From NCBI RefSeq assembly GCF_001704635.1, contig NZ_MAXF01000091.1:1-64000 (forward strand): DNA of 64,000 nucleotides, given 5' to 3'. A program made the translations under genes and the position numbers. Shown piece after piece: positions 45,289-53,751 of the stretch (its first letter is position 1; each line of letters starts with the position of its first letter). The notes below the pieces were generated by a model. It was not told the origin of the DNA. It saw only the letters and a program-made list of their open reading frames with translations, and made no database searches. The stretch is from Streptomyces sparsogenes. Lineage in GTDB: Bacteria; Actinomycetota; Actinomycetes; Streptomycetales; Streptomycetaceae.

Positions 45289-45879
45289 TCAGGAGTTGTA
45301 CGTGCCCTGCGCGCGCTCCAGGCCGTCCACGATCAGCGTCTCCACGGCGTCCGCCGCGCGGTCCACGAAGTAGTCCAACTCCTTGCGCTCGGCGGCGGAG
45401 AAGTCCTTGAGCACGAAGGCCGCGACATCCATCCGGCCGGGCGGGCGGCCGATGCCGAAGCGGACGCGGAAGTAGTCGGGGCCGAGCGACTTGGTGATCG
45501 ACTTCAGGCCGTTGTGGCCATTGTCACCACCGCCGAGCTTCAGCCGCAGCGCGCCGTAGTCGATGTCCAGTTCGTCGTGGATCGCAATGATGTGCCCGAC
45601 CGGCACCTTGTAGAAGTCGCGCAGCGCGGTGGTCGGTCCTCCGGAGAGGTTCATGAACGACATCGGCTTGGCGACGATCATCCGCCGGCCGGCCGGGCCG
45701 GGCGGGCCGACGCGCCCCTCCACGACCTGCGCACGGGACTTGTGCGCCTTGAACCGGGCACCCATGCGGTCGGCCAGCAGGTCGGCCACCATGAAGCCGA
45801 CGTTGTGGCGGTTGCCCGCGTACTCGGGCCCGGGGTTGCCGAGGCCCACCACGAGCCAGGGGCTGGCTTCGTCCGTCAT
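45289..45879 (-). CDS. pth: Peptidyl-tRNA hydrolase
   Basis: A 196-residue enzyme that frees tRNA from prematurely released peptidyl-tRNA. The catalytic His25 lies in GNRHNVGF, and the motifs VVGLGNPGPEY, PMSFMNLSG, IHDELDIDYG and GGDNGHNGLKSI are all intact. It follows rplY, 158 bp away on the same strand, the usual actinobacterial pairing. Confidence 0.97.
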   Translation of the reverse strand: MTDEASPWLVVGLGNPGPEYAGNRHNVGFMVADLLADRMGARFKAHKSRAQVVEGRVGPPGPAGRRMIVAKPMSFMNLSGGPTTALRDFYKVPVGHIIAIHDELDIDYGALRLKLGGGDNGHNGLKSITKSLGPDYFRVRFGIGRPPGRMDVAAFVLKDFSAAERKELDYFVDRAADAVETLIVDGLERAQGTYNS

Positions 45880-46037
45880 CTGGCTGTCTCCTGGAGTGGG
45901 CCGGGGGTGGCTGCGGCCGCCGCCCCGGGCCCGGCCCCGGGAGGGGTGGGGGCGGGACGGCGGCCGGAGAAGGGAAGGGCGTCGCGCCTCGGTGCTCTAC
46001 GGCGCCGAGGCGGTGTGGTGACGCCCGCGGGGCGTGG

Positions 46038-46622
46038 TTACGCCTCCTCGCCCTCACCCTCGCCCTCGGCGGCCTGGGCCTCGGCCTGGGCACCGACGAC
46101 CTGGAGCACGACGGTGTCCTCCTCGACCGCCAGGGTGGTGCCGGCCGGCAGGGTGATGTCCTTGGCCAGGATGGAGTGACCGGCGTCCAGGCCCGCGATG
46201 GAGACGGTGACCGACTCCGGGATGTGGGTGGCCTCGGTCTCCACCGGCAGCGCGTTCAGCACGTGCTCCAGCAGGTTGCCGCCGGGGGCCAGGTCGCCCT
46301 CGGTGTGGACCGGAATCTCGACGGTGACCTTCTCGCCGCTCCGGACCAGGAGCAGGTCCACGTGGCGGAGGAAGCCCTTGATGGCATCGCGCTGCACGGC
46401 CTTGGGGATGACGAGCTCCTTCTTGCCCTCGAGGTCGAGGGCAAGAAGCGCGTTCGGGGTCTTGAGCGCGAGCATCAGGTCGTGGCCCGGCAGGTTGACG
46501 TGGACCGGCTCGGCGCCGTGGCCGTACACCACGGCGGGGACCAGACCCTCACGGCGGGCGCGGCGGGCGGCGCCCTTGCCGAACTCGGTACGGGGCTTGG
46601 CGGAAAGCTTGATCTCGGCCAT
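46038..46622 (-). CDS. rplY: 50S ribosomal protein L25 (general stress protein Ctc type)
   Basis: A 194-residue two-domain L25/TL5/Ctc protein that binds 5S rRNA. The N-terminal domain has KPRTEFGKGAARRARREG and VPAVVYGHG, and the C-terminal TL5 domain has VPVHTEG-like and EVEATHIPESVTV-like segments. The tail is acidic (Glu/Ala/Gly). ATG at 46622 follows GAGGAG. It lies downstream of glmU-prs, with a hairpin in between. Confidence 0.95.
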   Translation of the reverse strand: MAEIKLSAKPRTEFGKGAARRARREGLVPAVVYGHGAEPVHVNLPGHDLMLALKTPNALLALDLEGKKELVIPKAVQRDAIKGFLRHVDLLLVRSGEKVTVEIPVHTEGDLAPGGNLLEHVLNALPVETEATHIPESVTVSIAGLDAGHSILAKDITLPAGTTLAVEEDTVVLQVVGAQAEAQAAEGEGEGEEA

Positions 46623-46945
46623 GACTGCACTCCTCGTAGTCATTCGATGAACGATCTGACGGCCGTCACCCGGCCCACGACAGACCACCTCTACGAAGAG
46701 CGCGTCGATAACGGACGAGCCGCGCGCGTGGCCGCACACAGCTTCCCTCGCCGAGCAACCCGGCAATTCTACCGTCCCCGGACCCATGCCCCCGCACACG
46801 GCCCCGGTACGCCCCCGCCCGCGGCCCCGGCACCCGGCACCCGCCCGCGCCCGCGGCTCCGGCACATGGCTGAGGCCACCCCGCCGGGGGTGGCCTCAGA
46901 TCGGTCGGCGGGCGCCTAAGTCACCGGCGCCGGTGCCGGCACCCA
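46623..46945. other. Intergenic region between prs and rplY
   Basis: These 323 bp contain no credible gene. Near prs is the hairpin listed separately. The part next to rplY is comparatively AT-rich around 46640-46720 and probably holds its own promoter. No RNA gene or regulatory RNA fold is evident. Confidence 0.45.
46870..46899 (-). terminator. 13-bp perfect hairpin downstream of prs
   Basis: CTGAGGCCACCCC (46870-46882) pairs perfectly with 46887-46899 around a 4-nt loop, 46 bp past the prs stop. No T-run on the transcribed side. It likely ends or attenuates the glmU-prs transcript. Confidence 0.82.
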
Positions 46946-47920
46946 TCAGTGCTCCTCGAAGAGGCTGGTCACCGAGCCGTCCTCGAAGACCTCCTGGACC
47001 GCGCGGGCGATGGTGGGCGCCATCGACAGCACGGTGATCTTGTCGAGCTCGACCTCGCTCGGGGTGGGCAGGGTGTTGGTGAAGACGAACTCGCTCACCT
47101 TCGAGTTCTTCAGCCGGTCCGCGGCCGGGCCGGACAGCACACCGTGGGTGGCGGTCACGATCACGTCCTCCGCCCCGTTGGCGAACAGCGCGTCCGCCGC
47201 GGCGCAGATGGTTCCACCGGTGTCGATCATGTCGTCGACCAGGACGCAGACCCGGCCCCGGACATCACCCACGACCTCATGGACGGTGACCTGGTTGGCC
47301 ACGTCCGGGTCGCGGCGCTTGTGCACGATGGCCAGCGGGGCGCCGAGCCGGTCGCACCAGCGGTCGGCGACCCGCACCCGGCCGGCGTCCGGGGAGACCA
47401 CGGTGAGCTTGGAGCGGTCGACCTTGGCGCCCACGTAGTCCGCGAGCACCGGCAGGGCGAAGAGGTGGTCGACCGGGCCGTCGAAGAAGCCCTGGATCTG
47501 GTCGGTGTGCAGATCGACCGTGAGGATCCGGTCGGCGCCCGCCGTCTTGAGCATGTCCGCGATCAGACGGGCCGAGATGGGCTCGCGGCCGCGGTGCTTC
47601 TTGTCCTGGCGGGCATAGCCGTAGAACGGCACGATCACCGTGATCGAGCGCGCGGAGGCCCGCTTCAGCGCATCGACCATGATGAGCTGCTCCATGATCC
47701 ATTTATTGATCGGAGCCGTGTGGCTCTGGATCAGGAAACAGTCGGCGCCTCGCGCGGACTCCTGAAAACGGACGTAGATCTCGCCGTTGGCGAAGTCGAA
47801 TGCCTTGGTCGGGACCAAGCTGACGCCCAGCTCGTGGGCGACCTCCTCGGCCAGCTCGGGGTGGGCGCGGCCGGAGAAGAGCATCAGCTTCTTCTCGCCG
47901 GTCGTCTTGATCCCGGTCAC
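46946..47920 (-). CDS. prs: Ribose-phosphate pyrophosphokinase
   Basis: A 324-residue PRPP synthase that feeds nucleotide, histidine and tryptophan synthesis. It shows the flexible-loop and ATP regions (FYGYARQDKKHRGREPISAR), VDLHTDQIQGFFD, and the PRPP-binding loop VLVDDMIDTGGTI. It follows glmU on the same strand by 71 bp. Confidence 0.97.
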   Translation of the reverse strand: MTGIKTTGEKKLMLFSGRAHPELAEEVAHELGVSLVPTKAFDFANGEIYVRFQESARGADCFLIQSHTAPINKWIMEQLIMVDALKRASARSITVIVPFYGYARQDKKHRGREPISARLIADMLKTAGADRILTVDLHTDQIQGFFDGPVDHLFALPVLADYVGAKVDRSKLTVVSPDAGRVRVADRWCDRLGAPLAIVHKRRDPDVANQVTVHEVVGDVRGRVCVLVDDMIDTGGTICAAADALFANGAEDVIVTATHGVLSGPAADRLKNSKVSEFVFTNTLPTPSEVELDKITVLSMAPTIARAVQEVFEDGSVTSLFEEH

Positions 47921-47991
47921 AGCAAGTCTCCTTGGATGTCACTTTGATGCGCTTATCACGGTACGCCCCGCACGGCGCACCCGTGCACGGG

Positions 47992-49449
47992 TCATCCCTC
48001 GCCCGCGTCCTCCTGGCGGGCCGACTCGGCGGCCCTGGCGGCGGCGCTTCCGGGGCGCTTGCGGGCGACCCAGCCCTCGATATTCCGCTGCTGGCCGCGT
48101 GCGACGGCGAGCGAGCCCGGGGGCACATCCTTGGTGATGACCGAGCCGGCGGCGGTGTAGGCGCCGTCCCCGATCGTGACCGGAGCCACAAGCATGTTGT
48201 CCGCTCCGGTGCGGCAGTGGCTGCCGATGGTGGTGTGGTGCTTGTTGACGCCGTCGTAGTTCACGAACACGCTGGCGGCGCCGATGTTGGTGTATTCGCC
48301 GATGGTCGCGTCGCCGACGTAGGACAGGTGCGGCACCTTGGTGCCCTCGCCGATCCTGGCGTTCTTCATCTCCACGTACGTGCCGGCCTTGGCCTTGGCG
48401 CCGAGCCGGGTGCCGGGGCGCAGATACGCGTACGGGCCGACGCTCGCGCCCGCGCCGATCTCCGCGCCCTCGGCGACGGTGAAGCTCACCTTCGCGCCCT
48501 CGCCGACGGTGGTGTCGGTGAGCCGGGAGTCCGGGCCGACCTCGGCGTCCGCCGCGATGTGGGTGGCGCCGAGCAGCTGGGTGCCGGGGTGGACCAGGGC
48601 GTCCGGCTCGAAGGTGACGGTCGCGTCCACCCAGGTGGTGGCCGGGTCGACGACGGTCACCCCGCTGAGCATGGCCCGGGTCAGCAGCCGGTCGTTGAGC
48701 AGCCTGCGCGCCTCGGCGAGCTGCACCCGGTTGTTGATGCCGACGATCTCGCGGTGGTCCCCGGCCACACAGGCGCCGACGCGGTGCCCGGCCTCGCGCA
48801 GGATGCCCAGCACATCGGTGAGGTACTCCTCGCCCTGGCTGTTGTCGGTGCGCACCTTGCCCAGGGCGTCGGTCAACAGGCGGGCGTCGAAGGCGAAGAC
48901 CCCCGAGTTGATCTCGCGGATCTCGCGCTGGGCGTCGGTGGCGTCCTTGTGCTCCACGATCGCGGTGACCGCGCCGCTCGCCCCCTCGCGCACGATCCGG
49001 CCGTAGCCGGTCGCGTCGGGGACCTCGGCGGTCAGCACGGTGACGGCGTTGCCCTCGGCGGCGTGGGTCCCGGCGAGCCGGCCGAGGGTCTCCCCGGTCA
49101 GCAGCGGGGTGTCCCCGCAGACGACGACCACGGTGCCGTCCAGGACGACCCCGCTGTCGGAGAGCTCCTCGAGCCCCATCCGCACGGCGTGGCCGGTGCC
49201 GTTCTGCTCGTGCTGCACGGCGGTGCGCACCTCGGCGTCGATCTCCGCCAGATGGGCGGTGACCTGCTCGCGGGCGTGGCCGACGACGACCACCAGGTGC
49301 TCGGGGGACAGTTCGCGGGACGCGGCGACGACGTGCCCGACGAGGGACCGGCCGCAGATCGCATGCAGGACCTTGGGAGTCGCCGACTTCATGCGGGTGC
49401 CCTCACCCGCTGCGAGGACGACGACGGCTGCCGGGCGGTTGACGCTCAC
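47992..49449 (-). CDS. glmU: Bifunctional GlmU (N-acetylglucosamine-1-P uridylyltransferase/acetyltransferase)
   Basis: A 485-residue enzyme making UDP-GlcNAc for peptidoglycan. The N-terminal uridylyltransferase has LAAGEGTRMKSATPKVLH, and the C-terminal left-handed beta-helix has hexapeptide repeats with the catalytic YVGDATIGEYTNIGA and NYDGVNKHHT segments. The family C-terminus is extended by a basic tail. First gene of the glmU-prs unit; tRNA-Gln lies 111 bp upstream on the same strand. Confidence 0.97.
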   Translation of the reverse strand: MSVNRPAAVVVLAAGEGTRMKSATPKVLHAICGRSLVGHVVAASRELSPEHLVVVVGHAREQVTAHLAEIDAEVRTAVQHEQNGTGHAVRMGLEELSDSGVVLDGTVVVVCGDTPLLTGETLGRLAGTHAAEGNAVTVLTAEVPDATGYGRIVREGASGAVTAIVEHKDATDAQREIREINSGVFAFDARLLTDALGKVRTDNSQGEEYLTDVLGILREAGHRVGACVAGDHREIVGINNRVQLAEARRLLNDRLLTRAMLSGVTVVDPATTWVDATVTFEPDALVHPGTQLLGATHIAADAEVGPDSRLTDTTVGEGAKVSFTVAEGAEIGAGASVGPYAYLRPGTRLGAKAKAGTYVEMKNARIGEGTKVPHLSYVGDATIGEYTNIGAASVFVNYDGVNKHHTTIGSHCRTGADNMLVAPVTIGDGAYTAAGSVITKDVPPGSLAVARGQQRNIEGWVARKRPGSAAARAAESARQEDAGEG

Positions 49450-49560
49450 GGATGTGCCCTTCGGGCTCGGCTCGGGGTGGACACCCGGCAGGATACCGAG
49501 AGGTTTCGGGGCGGGAACGAGGGTGGGTCCCGGCGTGGGCGGTCAGGTTTCGAACTTGAG

Positions 49561-49633
49561 CTCCCCTGCAAGGACTCGAACCTTGACAAACAGCTCCAAA
49601 GGCTGCTGTGCTACCTGATTACACCACAGGGGA
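49561..49633 (-). tRNA. tRNA-Gln (anticodon TTG)
   Basis: A 73-nt cloverleaf on the minus strand. The acceptor arms TCCCCTG/CAGGGGA pair fully, as do the D stem GTGT/GCAC, the anticodon stem GCAGC/GCTGT (one G-T) with loop CTTTGGA, and the T stem CAAGG/CCTTG with loop TTCGAGT. The anticodon TTG reads CAA. The discriminator is G, and CCA is not encoded. Confidence 0.96.
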
Positions 49634-49644
49634 TGGTAAAGCGG

Positions 49645-50550
49645 TCAAATCGGACGCCTGGTGGAGGTCACCGACTTGGCCCCCACCACTATGCCGTACC
49701 AAGCGCCCTCGATGCGACGGTAGAGCTCCGCGCTTTGGGCCACATAGATCACGAGGCAGCCCCTGTAGGCGTCTGTCGTGTTGTGTCGCGTGGTCTTGGG
49801 GTTGTGCTTCTTGAGTGTCGCGCGTTGGAAGGTGCTGGGATCGACGCCTGCCAATTCTGCCCAGAAGCGCGTCGCCGCCGGCACGTCTGCCGACTCGTGA
49901 ATGCTGAGGCGGAAACGCAAGTGCTCCGGGGGCACCTCCAATAGGTCGAGCCAGCGCAGATAGAGCTCGATGACGTTCGGGTCGCTATTGATGAATTGCA
50001 GGGTCTCGCGCCGCTGGTACGGCTTGTCCTTCGCTCCCTCTGCCCAGTACAGCGCGACTCCGGCGATGAACAGCTCCCGGTCCGTCATCTCGCCGATCTC
50101 CCGCGCCGCCGCCAGCTTCGTCTGCTGGCGCTCGATCTCGCGTCGCCGCAGCGTGGCCTCCCATCCCCGCTTGGCGATCGCCGACGCCTCCTCCCGTGTG
50201 CGCGGCGGCGGCTTCGGCAGGTCGCGTACCCACAGCGAGATCGAGCTCTTCGAGCACCCCAGCTCCAGCTGGATCTGGTCGTAGGTCATGCCGCGCAGTC
50301 GCATTTCGCGGGCTTTCGCCCGTAAGCCGTCCTTCGTGTTCGGCCGCTTGGTCCACTCGGGTGGCGGCTCGCCCTCCAGGAGGCGGTTCAGGATGTCGTT
50401 GTTGTGGACCTTCAGGCGGTCGCGGATCTGCCTACGGCTCAGGCCTTCCCTCCGTAGCGCGATCGCCCGCTCTCGCAGTTCCTCGAAGATGGCCGACCGG
50501 TCGCACGGGCCGCTCGGCCCGTCGCCGTCGCGGCGTCCTGGTTCGCTCAT
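49645..50550 (-). CDS. HTH protein with possible LAGLIDADG-like C-terminal region
   Basis: A 301-residue protein with two helix-turn-helix-like segments (LSRRQIRDRLKVHNNDIL near residue 35 and MTYDQIQLELGCSKSSISLW near 88). The C-terminal half includes LFIAGVALYWAEGAK and WAELAGVDPSTFQ, which resemble degenerate LAGLIDADG-fold proteins; that link is tentative. Codon use is clearly less GC-rich than in neighbours, suggesting acquisition. Its stop is only 11 bp upstream of the tRNA-Gln gene on the same strand. The ATG at 50550 or a GTG at 50556 may start it; no good ribosome-binding site is seen. Confidence 0.75.
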   Translation of the reverse strand: MSEPGRRDGDGPSGPCDRSAIFEELRERAIALRREGLSRRQIRDRLKVHNNDILNRLLEGEPPPEWTKRPNTKDGLRAKAREMRLRGMTYDQIQLELGCSKSSISLWVRDLPKPPPRTREEASAIAKRGWEATLRRREIERQQTKLAAAREIGEMTDRELFIAGVALYWAEGAKDKPYQRRETLQFINSDPNVIELYLRWLDLLEVPPEHLRFRLSIHESADVPAATRFWAELAGVDPSTFQRATLKKHNPKTTRHNTTDAYRGCLVIYVAQSAELYRRIEGAWYGIVVGAKSVTSTRRPI

Positions 50551-50660
50551 GGCCACACTGTTGTTCGCCCCGCAGACGCGTGTGTCGCAAACATGGACGA
50601 TTCATTCGTTCGAGTTAAAAGTCGCACTTTGCGTTCTGTTCGAGGGCGCTTCACCCGTGC

Positions 50661-50699
50661 CGTGTCCCGGGGTGCACCCCTGGGACACGGCCGTAGTCT
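50661..50699 (+). promoter_or_regulatory. Kinase promoter with large inverted repeat
   Basis: CGTGTCCC-GGGGTGCACCCC-T-GGGACACG (50661-50689) is a near-perfect palindrome with one unpaired T. It ends just before a -10-like TAGTCT (50694-50699) that lies seven bases from the kinase ATG. The repeat overlaps the -35 position, as an operator would. Confidence 0.55.
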
Positions 50700-50706
50700 G
50701 GTCCGT

Positions 50707-52293
50707 ATGACTGCGACGGGGGATACGGGGGACGTCGAGGCGGCGGGCGCGCGGGGCGCGCCCGCCGGGCCGTGGTGGTGGCCGCGGCGGCGGAGCATGG
50801 TGCTGGACATCGTCCTGGCCGTGGTGTCGGCGGTGGAGTGCGCGGCGGAGGGCGTCGCGTTCGCCCATGACGCCGGCGTCCCGGCCGCCGTAGGGGTGGC
50901 GATGGGGCTGCTGGTCGGCGCCACGCTGCTGCTGCGGCGGCGCTGGGCGATCGCCGTGGTGCTGATATCGATCGCGGTCACCCCGGCGGAGATGGGCATG
51001 CTGCTCAGCATCGTCGGCCTCTACACCCTCGCCGCCTCCGAGGTGCCGCGCCGGATCACGGCCGTGCTGGCCGGGATGTCCGGCGCGGGCACGCTGATCA
51101 TCTCGACCATCCGGTTCCGGGAGGACATGCACCACAGCACCACGGCGTCCACCGGCTGGTGGATCCCGCTGGTCGCCGTGGTGATGTCCCTGGGGCTGAC
51201 CGCGCCGCCCATCCTGCTCGGGCTGTACGTCAGGGCCAGGCGGCGGCTCGTGGAGAGCCTGCGGGAGCGGGCGGACGGCCTGGAGCGCGAGCTGTCGCTG
51301 CTGGCGGAGCGGGCCGAGGAGCGGGCGGAGTGGGCCCGTAACGAGGAGCGCACCCGGATCGCCCGCGAGATGCACGACGTGGTGGCTCACCGGGTGAGCC
51401 TGATGGTGGTGCACGCGGCGGCCCTCCAGGCGGTCGCCCTCAAGGACCCGGAGAAGGCCGCGAGGAACGCGGCGCTGGTCGGCGACATGGGCCGGCAGGC
51501 GCTGACCGAGCTGCGGCAGATGCTCGGAGTGCTGCGCTCCGAGGACGTCGGCCAGCGGGCCCCGGCCTCGGCCGCCACCCGCCCGGCGGACGAGGAGCCG
51601 GCGCCGCTGGCGGCGGTGGCCGCCGCCGCGTCGGCCGCGGCGGAGGCCGCCGGGGCGGCGGAAGGGGCCGGGGCGGCGGACGCGGGGGGCGTGCGCGGGG
51701 CCCGGGCGGCGGAGGGGGCCGGGGCGGCGGACCTCGCCGGCGGGCCCGGCCTGGCGGGCGGGCCGCGCCTGGCGGAGCTGGAGACGCTGGTCGGGCAGTC
51801 GCGGGCGGCCGGGATGGTCGTGGAGCTGTCGGTGGAGGGCGAGGAGCGCGGCTACGCGCCCCGGGTGGAGCAGACCGCCTACCGCGTGGTCCAGGAGGCG
51901 CTGACCAACGTCCACAAGCACGCGCCGGGCGCGCGGGCGCGGGTCCGGCTCGCCTACCGGACCTCCGAGGTCGCGGTGCAGGTGGAGAACGGCCCGTCGG
52001 AGCGGGGCGCGGCGGACGCGGGGCTGCCGAGCGGCGGCAACGGCCTGCTGGGGATGAAGGAGCGGGTGGCGGTGCTCGGTGGCGGGTTCGTGTCGGGGGC
52101 CACGGAGGCGGGCGGCTTCCGGGTCTCGGCGGTCATCCCGGACCGTGCGGCAGCGGATCGTACGGCCGGGGATCGTACGGCCGGGGACCGTGCGGCCGCG
52201 GACGCTGTGGTCCGTACGGCCGACGGCTCCGCCGGCGGCTCGGTGGACCTCCCCGTGCGGGAGCGGGACGCCGAGCGGGCGAAGAGCGCGTAG
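50707..52293 (+). CDS. DesK-type sensor histidine kinase, orphan
   Basis: A 528-residue kinase with five or six membrane segments (about 31-180) and no large external domain. HisKA_3 carries His223 in REMHDVVAHRVS. The ATPase domain has EALTNVHKHAPG and GNGLLGMKERV. A long Ala/Gly/Glu-rich insertion (about 290-355, with duplicated AAEGAGAAD segments) separates the two, and the C-terminus has repeated DRTAGD-like units. No response regulator is adjacent, so the partner is elsewhere. The ATG at 50707 appears leaderless. The palindromic element copy 2 follows. Confidence 0.92.
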   Translation: MTATGDTGDVEAAGARGAPAGPWWWPRRRSMVLDIVLAVVSAVECAAEGVAFAHDAGVPAAVGVAMGLLVGATLLLRRRWAIAVVLISIAVTPAEMGMLLSIVGLYTLAASEVPRRITAVLAGMSGAGTLIISTIRFREDMHHSTTASTGWWIPLVAVVMSLGLTAPPILLGLYVRARRRLVESLRERADGLERELSLLAERAEERAEWARNEERTRIAREMHDVVAHRVSLMVVHAAALQAVALKDPEKAARNAALVGDMGRQALTELRQMLGVLRSEDVGQRAPASAATRPADEEPAPLAAVAAAASAAAEAAGAAEGAGAADAGGVRGARAAEGAGAADLAGGPGLAGGPRLAELETLVGQSRAAGMVVELSVEGEERGYAPRVEQTAYRVVQEALTNVHKHAPGARARVRLAYRTSEVAVQVENGPSERGAADAGLPSGGNGLLGMKERVAVLGGGFVSGATEAGGFRVSAVIPDRAAADRTAGDRTAGDRAAADAVVRTADGSAGGSVDLPVRERDAERAKSA

Positions 52294-52325
52294 CTAGCCC
52301 TCCTGGGTCCCGTGCCCGTGGGTTT

Positions 52326-52387
52326 GCGGTGAGTATCGGACAGCGACACGCCGACACGACGGCGTGTCGCCGTCCGATACTCACCGC
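52326..52387. repeat. Long palindromic element, copy 2
   Basis: Arms of 28 bp (52326-52353 and 52360-52387) with one A/G difference and a 6-nt loop. The arm GCGGTGAGTATCGGACAG differs from copy 1 at 2988-3055 by one base over these 18 positions, and the outer GACACGCCG is identical. It lies between the convergent stops of the kinase and the SUKH-3 gene. Confidence 0.9.
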
Positions 52388-52397
52388 GGATCGGGCC

Positions 52398-52877
52398 CTA
52401 CCCGCGGGCCAGGCGCTGCGGCTGGACGCCCGTCACCAGCGCCGCCAGCGCCGCGTCGATGTCCGGGCCCAGGTACCAGTCCCCGGTGTGGTCCAGGCTG
52501 TACACCCGGCCCTCCGCGTCGATGGTCAGCAACGCCTGCCCGTCCGCCTCCTCGCCCAGCGGGCAGACCTCCGTGCCCAGCGCCCGTCCTAAATCGCCCA
52601 GCGTCCTGGCCAGGTGCAGGCCGTGCAGCGGGTCGATGTGGAAGGGGGTCGGGGCGATGTGCCGCCCGGCCCCGGGCGGGACGACGCGCAGCCCGCCGAA
52701 CTCGGCCCACGCCTCGACGGCCGCCGGGAAGACGGCGTGCAGGTGCCCGGCGGGGGAGATGTGGGCGCGCAGGGTGTCCGCCCACACCTCGGCCTGCCGG
52801 ATGTCGCGACGCCCCGGCCGCCAGCCGGCCTCGCGCAGGGCGGCGTCGACGGCGACGGAGAAGCGGGTGGTGTCCAT
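52398..52877 (-). CDS. SUKH-3-type immunity protein
   Basis: A 159-residue protein resembling the SUKH-3 family: it opens with an RFSVAVDAALREAGWRPGR helix, continues with AWAEFGGLRVVPPG, and ends with a strand-rich GRVYSLDHTGDWYLGPDIDAAL. SUKH proteins neutralise diverse nuclease and deaminase toxins in polymorphic toxin systems. It lies 29 bp downstream of a YwqJ-like deaminase gene on the same strand and is probably its immunity protein. The ATG at 52877 is chosen; the upstream frame overlaps the deaminase gene. Confidence 0.85.
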   Translation of the reverse strand: MDTTRFSVAVDAALREAGWRPGRRDIRQAEVWADTLRAHISPAGHLHAVFPAAVEAWAEFGGLRVVPPGAGRHIAPTPFHIDPLHGLHLARTLGDLGRALGTEVCPLGEEADGQALLTIDAEGRVYSLDHTGDWYLGPDIDAALAALVTGVQPQRLARG

Positions 52878-52906
52878 GGCGCGCACGCGTGGCGATGCCT
52901 CCAAGG

Positions 52907-53470
52907 TCAGCCCCTGGCCGGGCCCGCCGGGGCCTCTGCCCCGCCGGCCCCATCGGGGTGTCCCACGGCCCGTACGCCGAAATGGGCCAGCAGCGGCACG
53001 CAGGACCGGCACGGCGGGGCGTAGCTGCCGTGGTGCGGGTCGCCGGCCTCGCGGATCCGGCGCGTTGTGATCTTGGCCTGTTTGAAGGCGCGGCGGGCCT
53101 CGCCTTGGCTGAGCGGCTTGCGGGCGGCGCGCTTGGAGCGGTTCGCCTCCACGCCGGTCAGATGGCGGGACAGCAGGATCGCCTCCGGGCAGCGGCCGGT
53201 GAACCGCTCCCGCTGCGCGCTGGTGAGGGTGTCCAGGAAGTCCTGGACCAGGGGGTGCAGCGCGGGCGGCTGGTCGCCCTTGCTCGCGGTGCAGGTGAGG
53301 GTCTGCCCGCGGACGGAGAGCGCGGCGGCGACGGTCGGCAGGATGCCGTCGCGGCGGTGGAGGAGCTCGGGCGGCCCGGCCGCGCCGTCGGTGTCGCTCC
53401 AGCTGAGCCGTGGGTCGTGCTGTCCGGGCGCGGCGCCGTCGTGGCCGCCCGGCCTGCTCGTACCGTGCAT
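52907..53470 (-). CDS. YwqJ-like deaminase domain protein (toxin-type)
   Basis: A 187-residue protein of the cytidine-deaminase-like fold used by bacterial toxins. Zinc-site motifs are Cys94-Pro-Glu96 (TGRCPEA) and PCRSC with Cys154 and Cys157. No secretion signal or long trafficking region is attached, so it is a solitary toxin-domain module of unknown delivery. The ATG at 53470 follows GGGAGGGAAGG. The SUKH-3 gene follows. Substrate (free nucleotide or nucleic acid) is unknown. Confidence 0.82.
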   Translation of the reverse strand: MHGTSRPGGHDGAAPGQHDPRLSWSDTDGAAGPPELLHRRDGILPTVAAALSVRGQTLTCTASKGDQPPALHPLVQDFLDTLTSAQRERFTGRCPEAILLSRHLTGVEANRSKRAARKPLSQGEARRAFKQAKITTRRIREAGDPHHGSYAPPCRSCVPLLAHFGVRAVGHPDGAGGAEAPAGPARG

Positions 53471-53751
53471 GTTCTGCCTTCCCTCCCCGCGCAATCCGCG
53501 CGCGATCCCGCGCAATCCCCCCCGGTTGCGAAGATCAGCCTGCCAAATGTTGCGCGTGGTGCGAAAGTCCGGGGGTGTCCGGTGCGGGCCGGGCGAAAAT
53601 CGGCGGGGCGCGGAGCGGTCCCGGATCGGCCCGTGGGCGGCGGGCGCGGCGGGGTCCGGGTCGGCCCGTGGGTGCCGGGCGCGGCGGGGTCCGGCCTCGC
53701 GCTACCGCATAGTCTGTCCGTAGTAGCCAGCAGCAGCAGGGGGCATCCGCC

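Noticed and set aside
49561..49633. tRNA-Gln considered as an integration site of a mobile element
   Set aside because: No integrase and no duplicated tRNA 3' end are found in the window; the odd gene lies on the 5' side of the tRNA.
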